This document shows, piece after piece, positions 1-5,350 of a DNA stretch of 5,397 nucleotides. Under the pieces are notes generated by a model, which saw only the letters and a program-made list of their open reading frames with translations, ran no database searches and was not told the DNA's origin. How positions within the stretch are numbered: the stretch's first letter is position 1; every line of letters starts with the position of its first letter. The position numbers and the translations under genes were made by a program. Location of the stretch: the NCBI GenBank assembly GCA_937976325.1, contig CALJSD010000179.1, forward strand, positions 1-5,397. The letters run 5' to 3'. Source of the DNA: an uncultured Carnobacterium sp. Its GTDB lineage: Bacteria; Bacillota; Bacilli; Lactobacillales; Aerococcaceae.

Positions 1-9
1 TCAATTTTG

Positions 10-47
10 AAAAGGTGGATAAAGGCCTCGGCCCCTATCCACCTTTT
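10..47 (+). terminator. Intrinsic terminator of a gene off the left edge
   Basis: A 12-bp perfect stem (10-21 with 36-47) encloses a 14-nt GC-rich apex that can add three more pairs, and the run of six T at 44-49 overlaps the end of the 3' arm. The T-run lies on the right, so it most likely ends a plus-strand transcript whose gene lies left of the window. The left flank is also somewhat A/T-rich, so some minus-strand activity is possible. Confidence 0.75.
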
Positions 48-59
48 TTATTGCTCCAA

Positions 60-91
60 TTAACATATTTGTTAATTAACATATATGTTAA
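60..91. promoter_or_regulatory. Tandem 16-bp palindromes, possible double operator
   Basis: Two adjacent 16-bp units, TTAACATATTTGTTAA (60-75) and TTAACATATATGTTAA (76-91), stand head to tail. The second is a perfect dyad and the first has one mismatched pair. The junction forms a further perfect 12-bp dyad, TGTTAATTAACA (70-81). Paired dyads of this size are typical of dimeric winged-helix repressor sites such as MarR or TetR families, but no gene with an evident promoter starts beside it, so the regulated gene and the regulator are unknown. It could also be a decayed AT-rich repeat. Confidence 0.35.
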
Positions 92-116
92 TTTCAAAGC
101 AGTTTCTCCTTCTCCA

Positions 117-214
117 TTTTACAAAAACGCAACTCATCCCCTGCACCCTTCTAGTCTAAAAAAGCAAAAGACAACTCGACTTTTCACAACCAATTGTATT
201 AGCCATGGGATACG
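117..214 (+). repeat. Degenerate distal copies of the pepC 3' end
   Basis: Read on the plus strand, 165-211 follows the coding strand of the last pepC codons with small gaps. It shows CAAAAGA-CAACTCGAC (165-180; gene at 643-659), AACCAATTGTATTAGC (188-203; gene at 614-629, one mismatch) and CCATGGGAT (203-211; gene at 604-612), in gene order. A shorter piece at 119-134, ACAAAAACGCAACTC, resembles the start of the same segment (gene about 646-660). A 19-bp exact direct repeat (185-203 and 300-318) ties this copy to the next one about 115 bp away. It carries no reading frame continuing pepC, so it is non-coding sequence derived from, or paired with, the gene tail. Confidence 0.7.
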
Positions 215-257
215 CCGAACACTTTGCCAAAGCAAAAAAACAAAAATCCTCTGGACT

Positions 258-345
258 CTGCACTCCTAGTCATAAAAGGCGAAAGAAAACTCCGCTTCAC
301 ACAACCAATTGTATTAGCACCAAGGTCAGCGTAAGGACAGAATTT
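258..345 (+). repeat. Proximal inverted copy of the pepC 3' end
   Basis: It is the outer left arm of the inverted repeat around element 1. The plus strand carries AACCAATTGTATTAGC (303-318), then a shortened stretch, then GCGTAAGGACAGAATTT (329-345). The last is an exact 17-bp inverted match to 572-588, which spans the pepC stop codon and the bases just after it. Relative to the gene, about 10 bp around CATGGGATCC is missing here although the distal copy keeps it, so the two copies have decayed independently. The segment begins with CTGCACTCCTAGTC (258-271), echoed at 141-155 in the distal copy, giving a unit of about 117 bp. Confidence 0.75.
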
Positions 346-370
346 GATGCCACACTTATTCAGTGGAACG

Positions 371-541
371 AAAAAACATCTTCAGATTATATAGTGGTAT
401 TTGTAAGGACAAATACCCAATGTGAATTACAGCTGCTAAGAAATTTATTTCCTAGCAGCTGTTTGAAGCTTGGGAACCTGGAGACTACAGGCTCCAGGTG
501 GTATCCTTACATTTACCACTATTAATACATCTGAAGATGTT
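371..541 (-). ncRNA. Branched 3'-UTR hairpin element 1, downstream of pepC
   Basis: The closing stem AACATCTTCAGAT (375-387) pairs perfectly with 529-541. It continues through ATAGTGGTA (391-399 with 514-522) and TGTAAGGA (402-409 with 504-511). Inside are three local hairpins: 396-417 (9 bp, loop AAGG, competing with the last stem), 429-462 (10 bp plus 5 after one mismatch) and 476-499 (8 bp, loop ACTACAGG). On the minus strand the closing stem is followed by a run of T (376-371), so a pepC read-through transcript would end in a terminator-like structure. The arrangement, loop and linker recur in element 2. It may be a 3'-UTR terminator or regulatory RNA, or a dispersed structured repeat. 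The strand is inferred from the T-run and gene orientation; no known RNA family was recognised. Confidence 0.5.
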
Positions 542-582
542 CTAGTGACACTGATTTAGTTTATTTTATATAAATTCTGTCC

Positions 583-1908
583 TTACGCGAGTGACCCCAT
601 TGGATCCCATGGCGCTAACACAATTGGTTCGCTGTTGAAAGCGTCGAGTTGCTCTTTTGTAAGAAACTCTTTTCTGACAACAATTTGATACGTATACTCA
701 TCCATCCACGCATCACTCATCATCCAGAACCCTTCAACCCCAGATTCTTCACCCCAACTATTTTCCACTTTCCAGCGATTTGGTTTACCATCGACAAGGT
801 TCACCCCTGTTAATACCATCGCGTGTGTCATTAAGCTATCGCCGTATTCAAGACGTTCGCCCTTCGTTAATGAATAGTCAATACCAGTTAATCCTTTAAG
901 GTCGAAGTTATTGAGCGCTAGACGTCCATTTCCACGGTTAGAAGATTGACCAACATCGCACCCGAACCAGACTGACTCGCCTTGTTCTAATTGGCGAATC
1001 GCTAATTCTTTGAACGTTGCCATATCAAGGTTCAAGTAGCGCACTTGGTTGCCAACAACATTTCCAAGCATGTCAACAGTATATGAACGGTTGAATGGTT
1101 TGTCCGCTGTTGGTGAGTTGATGATAGACACGTAATCGTCCAAATCTAAGCCCACGAATTGTTCGAAGAAGCTTTGTGGTGTCAAATTCAAGTGACGGTG
1201 GAATTCCTTGTCTTTATCGCGATATTCGAAGTCGAATGTTTCTGGTGGAGTTCCAAGAGTCACGCTAAGTAAGTCGTACACTTCTTGCATTAATTGTTTA
1301 CGAGTTTCGTTGATTTCCTCTTCGCTAGCGCCACGTGCCACTAAGTCACGAAGCACTTTTGCATCTTGGCGAAGTTTTTTATTTAAGTATTTGTTCAAAT
1401 CGCTTGAAGCCGAGCTTGAAAAACTTTCCGGCATCACACTCTTTGGCACAACCCCATATTTCTTGAAGAGTGACACAATCATATCCCATTGCCCACCGTC
1501 TTGTTGAGGCGTTTGTAAAAGGAAGGCTACATTGCGGCTTGTCACAGGTTCGCCCGCTGTTTTTAAAATATTTTCATGGAAATAATTGGCCTTTTCGTAT
1601 TTATCCCAGAAAAATGTATAACTTTGAGAAAGTTCAAATTCTTCGAGCTTGAAGTTATTAAAGAGTCTGTGGCGGAACGTATTAAGCGCCGCAAACATCC
1701 AGCAACGACCAGAAGCCTTTTGGTTGGCTACTTTCCCGTGTTCCAAATCAATCGAATACACCGGCTGATTTTCCACAACAGAAGCGACCGTTTCGCTGGC
1801 ACCTTTCAAACCATTCTTCACCGCAGCATTTTGCGCCACGATACGCTCTGGCTTACTTTGAAAATTTTCTTTATATTGTTTCGTCAATTCCTTTGTTAAC
1901 GTAAACAT
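583..1908 (-). CDS. pepC: Aminopeptidase C (peptidase family C1B, bleomycin hydrolase type)
   Basis: Cytoplasmic papain-fold cysteine aminopeptidase that removes N-terminal residues from peptides; the family forms hexamers with the active sites facing an inner cavity. The protein is 441 aa from ATG 1908, close to the usual ~445. The catalytic set is visible: Gln63 and Cys69 in NQKASGRCWMFA, His362 in MTHAMVLTG and Asn383 in VENSWGE. The C-terminus APWDPMGSLA matches the conserved C-terminal arm that reaches the active site and enforces aminopeptidase specificity. A GTG at 1911 is in frame but sits only 5 nt from the AGGAG; ATG 1908 is 8 nt away and preferred. The last ~25 codons and the stop lie inside an inverted repeat with the downstream spacer. 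A 660-bp gap separates it from pepF, so it probably has its own promoter. Confidence 0.96.
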   Translation of the reverse strand: MFTLTKELTKQYKENFQSKPERIVAQNAAVKNGLKGASETVASVVENQPVYSIDLEHGKVANQKASGRCWMFAALNTFRHRLFNNFKLEEFELSQSYTFFWDKYEKANYFHENILKTAGEPVTSRNVAFLLQTPQQDGGQWDMIVSLFKKYGVVPKSVMPESFSSSASSDLNKYLNKKLRQDAKVLRDLVARGASEEEINETRKQLMQEVYDLLSVTLGTPPETFDFEYRDKDKEFHRHLNLTPQSFFEQFVGLDLDDYVSIINSPTADKPFNRSYTVDMLGNVVGNQVRYLNLDMATFKELAIRQLEQGESVWFGCDVGQSSNRGNGRLALNNFDLKGLTGIDYSLTKGERLEYGDSLMTHAMVLTGVNLVDGKPNRWKVENSWGEESGVEGFWMMSDAWMDEYTYQIVVRKEFLTKEQLDAFNSEPIVLAPWDPMGSLA

Positions 1909-1915
1909 CACTTCA

Positions 1916-1923
1916 TCTCCTTT
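1916..1923 (-). promoter_or_regulatory. pepC ribosome binding site
   Basis: The minus strand reads AAAGGAGA just before the gene. Spacing from the AGGAG core is 8 nt to ATG 1908 and 5 nt to GTG 1911, which decides for the ATG. Further upstream, around 1955-1990, the minus strand is T-rich with TTGCAT and TATATT boxes, but their spacing is too short for a convincing sigma-A promoter, so I do not place one. Confidence 0.7.
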
Positions 1924-2050
1924 AAGGTTGATACTCTAATGGTACTCCTCTTTACCCCCATATGCAATATAAAAAATCGGTTAAATGCAATAAAAAGAGC
2001 CTTTTTGACCCCCGCTCCCTCCAAAAGCACCCCGCTCCAGCGCAGTCCCC

Positions 2051-2300
2051 TTCCTAAGCACGCCGACCACATCGGCAACTACTCATTTAATTAAAACCAA
2101 ACAAACTCCCTAAACTTCCTCCAATAATGAAGCACCACACCCCTGCCGCTCCCTTCCTAAGCATTGCCGATAACATCGGCAACTACCCATTTAATTAAAA
2201 CCAAACAAACTCGCTAAACCTACTCCAATAATGAAGCACACACCCCTGCGTTCCCTTCCTAAGCATTGGCGATAACATCGTAGCAGTTCATCAAAAATGA
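2051..2300. repeat. Tandem ~103-bp repeat with pepF-tail-like core
   Basis: Units start at TTCCTAAGCA/TTCCTAAGCAT: unit A 2051-2153, unit B 2154-2255 and a truncated unit C from 2256. A and B are nearly identical over CATTTAATTAAAACCAAACA and over CCAATAATGAAGCAC. Each unit holds a small dyad around ATCGGC, best in B (TTGCCGAT-AAC-ATCGGCAA, 2165-2183). That dyad also resembles the pepF coding strand TTGCCGACAACATCG (2602-2616, reverse complement), and unit C runs directly into the clear inverted copy of the pepF tail. A partial earlier unit may precede A near 2020-2050. No reading frame or CRISPR spacer logic is seen. Confidence 0.75.
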
Positions 2301-2351
2301 AAATAAAACAGAATATCTAACTGCTCCAATCGTGTAGCGTGATGGATAAAC
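2266..2351 (+). repeat. Inverted copy of the pepF 3' end (outer left arm of element 2)
   Basis: Read on the plus strand, this segment follows the pepF coding strand and 3' flank in order. TTGGCGATAACATCG (2266-2280) matches gene 2602-2616 with two mismatches, AGCAGTTCAT (2282-2291) matches 2592-2601 exactly, AAAATAAAACAGAATATCT (2300-2318) is an exact 19-bp inverted match to 2558-2576 spanning the pepF stop, and GATGGATAAAC (2341-2351) matches 2522-2532 exactly. Between these blocks the copy has lost or changed bases, including most codons for the last six residues. It is non-coding. Confidence 0.8.
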
Positions 2352-2517
2352 AAAAAGAGCATCAGTTGATTGAAAGAATAGTGGGAAATCGTATTGAAAC
2401 GAATAAGAGGGAGTTAGGAATTGATTCCTTACTCCCTCTTTGAGGCTTCAAAGGTGAGTGACTACAGGCACGAGCCGGTACCCCACTATGACTCTTTCAA
2501 TCATCAAACTGATACTC
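2352..2517 (-). ncRNA. Branched 3'-UTR hairpin element 2, downstream of pepF
   Basis: The closing stem GAGCATCAGTT (2357-2367) pairs with 2507-2517 with one mismatch or wobble. It is followed by GATTGAAAGA (2368-2377 with 2493-2502) and ATAGTGGG (2378-2385 with 2482-2489). Inside are a weak hairpin near 2388-2404, a strong one at 2405-2440 (10 bp, one T-T mismatch, 5 bp, loop TTGA) and an apical hairpin 2453-2476 with loop ACTACAGG, whose stem is interrupted by GA opposite GA. On the minus strand the closing stem is followed by TTTTT (2356-2352), so it can act as the pepF terminator. Loop, linker TTTGAGGCTT (2439-2448) and 12-nt spacing match element 1. Tandem GA mismatches and a G-U pair would be more stable in a plus-strand RNA, so the strand is not settled. 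Confidence 0.5.
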
Positions 2518-2569
2518 GAAGGTTTATCCATCCCATCGTAAGATGGATGAATATGTCAGATATTCTGTT

Positions 2570-4309
2570 TTATTTTACCGGAGTTAAAGCAATGAACTGC
2601 TCGATGTTGTCGGCAACTTGCGCGAGTGCCTTCTTCCAAAATGCGCTGTCCTCAACATCCACGCCCAACACCTTCGCAGTATCTTCCGCAGAAGTCACCG
2701 TTGTCGCACGCAATAACTCTTGATATTTCTCAACGAATCCTTCAGGTTGCTCTTGATAGATGGCATATAACCCTTTAGAGAACAATCCTCCGAATGCGTA
2801 TGGGAAGTTGTAGAAGCTTAAGCCGCTGCTGTAGTAGTGCGGTTTGCAAGCCCACATATATGGATGCATTGCGTCTGGATCTAATCCGTCGCCGTATGCT
2901 TCTTTTTGCGCATCCAACATTAATTTTTCTAAATCTTTCGAGAACATGAAGCTCTTTTCACGGTTTTCAAATACTGCTGATTCGAATAAGTAACGTGAGT
3001 AGATGTCCACGATGATTTGTGTTGTATCTTGCAATTGTGATTCAAGTAAGGCTACTTTTTCAGCATCGCTTGCTTCGCTAATCACTGTATTCATCACGAT
3101 ATTTTCGTTGAATGTTGACGCAGTTTCAGCAACAGGCATTGAGTACTCTTGGTTTAATACACGGTGGTTTTCGATGTGTAAACCGTGGTACGCATGTCCT
3201 AATTCGTGCGCAATCGTTACAACGTCGCTTAATGAACCAGAGAAGTTTGTTAAGATACGTGATTGTTTGATGAATGGTAGGTTGCTACAGAACGCGCCCC
3301 CTACTTTTCCTTTACGTGGTAAGAAATCGATGTAGTTGTTTTCGTAAGCTTCTTTTGTCATCTCGGCTAAATCTTCTGAGAAGCCTTTGAAGTTTTCTAA
3401 TAAGAATTCTTTAGACTCTTCGATTGTGAAACGACGTGAGCTTTCTCCGATTGGTGCAAATAAGTCGTAGAATGGTAATCCATTTTCATGACCTAAGAGA
3501 GAAGCTTTATGTTTCAAGTAAGCGCGGAATTGTGGTAAATATTCGCGAATCGCTTCAAGAAGTGCATCCAATGTTTGACGAGACATACGAGATGCTTCTA
3601 ATGTTTGCGCAAGTGGTGATTCGAAACCACGTAAGCTTGTTTCTGTTAATACTTGTTGTTTAATATTGTTTAAGGCAAATGCAATTGGTTCTTTAATCGT
3701 ATCGTACATCTTCAATTCTGTTTCGTACGCTTCTTTACGAACCGCTGCATCCGCATCATACGCCATATTACGAATTTCGCTAAGCGTTACTTTTTCGCCT
3801 TTAAATTCGCCTTCAACGCCGGAAGTCATCGCTTCGAAGAGTTGTTCCCAACCGTCTCCACCGCTGATAGAGAATTTCGCAATCACATCTTCTAATTCAT
3901 CGGATAATAGATGCTTGTATTGTTGTTTTGCTTCTGCAAAGTAGAATTCGTAGTCTTTTAGATTTTCGTCGGCTGTGATATCAGTTTCCACGCTTCCGAT
4001 AAATTTGTAGACTTTTGTATATGCACTGTTTAACGCAGCATACGCATTTCCGAATAATGTACGGTATTTATTCGCTGTTTCGTCTGTTGTGTTAGCTGTT
4101 AATGTTAAATTAATGTAGTTTCCAAGACGGCTGCTTAATACGCTGAACTCTTCTAGCGCCGCGATTGCCGCTTTGATAGACTCTAAGTTATCTTCGAGCG
4201 TTAAACCGTTGAATACCTCTCTAAAGTTTGAAAAACGTTCAAAGTCACGTTGAAACTCTTCACTTTCAAATGAAGGGTATAATTCTTTTAATGACCATTC
4301 TGTTGACAT
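2570..4309 (-). CDS. pepF: Oligoendopeptidase F family zinc metallopeptidase (M3B)
   Basis: Cytoplasmic zinc endopeptidase that cuts oligopeptides of moderate size, feeding products to aminopeptidases such as PepC. The protein is 579 aa, near the family's usual ~600 aa. An alpha-helical N-terminal domain (about residues 1-190) precedes the M3 catalytic domain. The zinc motif is at residues 368-372 (IAHELGHAYHG), with His368, Glu369 and His372, and the third ligand is probably Glu395 in MPVAETASTFNE. There is no signal peptide or membrane segment. The start ATG 4309 follows AAGGGGGA (4316-4323) by 6 nt. It is divergent from the regulator at 4446. Its stop codon sits inside an exact 19-bp inverted repeat with the downstream spacer. 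The subfamily name (pepF versus another M3B oligoendopeptidase) is less certain than the family. Confidence 0.93.
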   Translation of the reverse strand: MSTEWSLKELYPSFESEEFQRDFERFSNFREVFNGLTLEDNLESIKAAIAALEEFSVLSSRLGNYINLTLTANTTDETANKYRTLFGNAYAALNSAYTKVYKFIGSVETDITADENLKDYEFYFAEAKQQYKHLLSDELEDVIAKFSISGGDGWEQLFEAMTSGVEGEFKGEKVTLSEIRNMAYDADAAVRKEAYETELKMYDTIKEPIAFALNNIKQQVLTETSLRGFESPLAQTLEASRMSRQTLDALLEAIREYLPQFRAYLKHKASLLGHENGLPFYDLFAPIGESSRRFTIEESKEFLLENFKGFSEDLAEMTKEAYENNYIDFLPRKGKVGGAFCSNLPFIKQSRILTNFSGSLSDVVTIAHELGHAYHGLHIENHRVLNQEYSMPVAETASTFNENIVMNTVISEASDAEKVALLESQLQDTTQIIVDIYSRYLFESAVFENREKSFMFSKDLEKLMLDAQKEAYGDGLDPDAMHPYMWACKPHYYSSGLSFYNFPYAFGGLFSKGLYAIYQEQPEGFVEKYQELLRATTVTSAEDTAKVLGVDVEDSAFWKKALAQVADNIEQFIALTPVK

Positions 4310-4445
4310 TTCGTATCCCCCTTATATTGACTATATGTCCTATTCTACCGAATTTCTTTATAAAATCATAGTATAAGAACCTTTATTCTCTAGGCCACAA
4401 CGTGTATACTTAAGAGGCAAACACTTTTCAAAAAAAGGAGTTCTT
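4310..4445. promoter_or_regulatory. Divergent promoter region of pepF and the PucR-type regulator
   Basis: This 136-bp spacer must hold both starts. Plus strand: TATACT (4405-4410), with a poor TTTATT -35 at 17-bp spacing, lies 36 nt before the regulator ATG; its ribosome binding site AAGGAG (4435-4440) is 5 nt from ATG 4446. Minus strand: a TATACT box (4370-4375) and a TATAGT box (4330-4335) are available for pepF, but neither has a good -35. No clear dyad operator is seen, so autoregulation by the adjacent regulator is only possible by position. Confidence 0.45.
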
Positions 4446-5303
4446 ATGAAAAAGACTTGGAAAGAATTGTTCCCGGACGCTCTTCTTGGAGAAAACGGTC
4501 AAGACGCCCTTCCTGTAACGTTGAACGGCGAAGTGATTTATCTTTTAGAATCCAGCTTAACGGAGCGCGAACGATTCCTCATCGAAACCTTAAATACACA
4601 ACCGACAAAATCTTCAATCCCAACGCATCCTTGGCTTGCGTACTTGGAAGGAAAAGGCGCATTGCCGACCCCAACTGCGTATATCCAATGCATCCACTTG
4701 GCGGTATTTCCAAAGCAAGAAGGTGTCTTCCACGAGAAGGACTGGATGGAGTTCGTCGAGAACTTAACCGTTGGCGCCCTTGCCATCTTCAAAAACTTCC
4801 GCCATCACTACACGCTGGTCGTGAACCCGGAAGTCGCTCCTTCGCTAGCAAGCACGCTCTTTGAAGTGCAATCCGCTATCGAAGATGACTTTGCGGTGGA
4901 ATTACAACTCTTTATCGGAAACCGCTGGGCAACATCAAGCCGTGTGCCGCTCCTCTATCAAGCAGAAAAAGCGCTCTTCGTAGAATACTTAATGCATTCG
5001 CACAAGCGCTCAAGTCTGGAGTTTGCGCCGGTCGTATTATGGGCGATTGCCAACGCATTGGTCGACATCGCACCGATTGCCGACGAGTTGATTCTCTTAT
5101 TAAGCGAAGACGACGTGAAAGAGTTGATTGAAGCTCTCTGGGACGCTCATGGAAATGTCTCAAAGGCGAGCCAAAAACTCTTCTTACACCGCAACACCTT
5201 ACAATACCGCATCGATCGTTTTGCGGAACAAACAGGGCTAAACGTCAAAGACATGAACGACCTGACGCTCTGCCACTTACTCTTACAAAAACAAAGTTAC
5301 TAA
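4446..5303 (+). CDS. PucR/CdaR-type helix-turn-helix transcriptional regulator
   Basis: A 285-aa putative DNA-binding regulator. The C-terminal ~60 residues (about 225-282) match the PucR C-terminal helix-turn-helix pattern: ALWDAHGNVSKASQKLFLHR followed by NTLQYRIDRF, then a Leu-rich final helix. The first ~220 residues are Leu-rich and soluble, with no GAF, PAS or sugar-diacid-recognition motif that I can recognise, so the ligand is unknown. There is no transmembrane segment. It is a monocistronic unit by appearance: own ribosome binding site, and a strong terminator starting 3 nt after its stop. Divergent placement beside pepF makes a link to peptide or nitrogen metabolism possible but unproven. 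CdaR-like proteins are usually longer, so this is a short member of the group. Confidence 0.85.
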   Translation: MKKTWKELFPDALLGENGQDALPVTLNGEVIYLLESSLTERERFLIETLNTQPTKSSIPTHPWLAYLEGKGALPTPTAYIQCIHLAVFPKQEGVFHEKDWMEFVENLTVGALAIFKNFRHHYTLVVNPEVAPSLASTLFEVQSAIEDDFAVELQLFIGNRWATSSRVPLLYQAEKALFVEYLMHSHKRSSLEFAPVVLWAIANALVDIAPIADELILLLSEDDVKELIEALWDAHGNVSKASQKLFLHRNTLQYRIDRFAEQTGLNVKDMNDLTLCHLLLQKQSY

Positions 5304-5305
5304 AA

Positions 5306-5340
5306 AATAGCCACTTCTATTCAACATAGAAGTGGCTATT
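5306..5340. terminator. Bidirectional intrinsic terminator between convergent genes
   Basis: A perfect 15-bp stem (5306-5320 with 5326-5340) has a 5-nt loop, TCAAC. The plus strand is followed by CTTATTATTTTT. The minus strand reads six T at the stem base (TT of the stem plus TTTT). It serves the regulator and the minus-strand gene entering from the right. Confidence 0.9.
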
Positions 5341-5350
5341 CTTATTATTT

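Noticed and set aside
15..525. Two overlapping plus-strand reading frames (15-269 and 205-525)
   Set aside because: They run through a terminator, palindromes, repeat copies and hairpins, lack ribosome binding sites, and encode low-complexity Lys/Thr/Ser-rich sequence.
371..541. Retron msr-msd or group II intron remnant
   Set aside because: No reverse transcriptase in the window and no domain V or msr-type motif recognised; only the general hairpin form is similar.
329..588. Classical MITE with terminal inverted repeat GCGTAAGGACAGAATTT
   Set aside because: The inverted match continues past this point into pepC coding sequence, and element 2, which shares the core, has entirely different ends. 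No target-site duplication was found.
1992..2006. AAAAAG-AGC-CTTTTT mini-hairpin upstream of pepC
   Set aside because: Six A/T-rich pairs with a 3-nt loop are too weak to call a terminator.
2051..2300. CRISPR array
   Set aside because: Units are ~103 bp and conserved along most of their length, without short repeats separated by unique spacers, and no cas genes are present.
2460..2490. T-box antiterminator, from minus-strand GTGGGGTACCGGC resembling GGGTGGNACCGCG
   Set aside because: The match is partial, no specifier stem or matching terminator is present, the site follows pepF rather than leading an aminoacyl-tRNA or amino acid gene, and element 1 lacks the motif.
2421..2723. Plus-strand reading frame of 100 codons
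   Set aside because: It starts inside the strong hairpin of element 2 and continues antisense to the pepF 3' end; no ribosome binding site.
4457..4864. Plus-strand 135-codon frame inside the regulator gene
   Set aside because: Shadow in another frame of the PucR-type gene, with Arg/Pro/Ser-rich composition and no domain.
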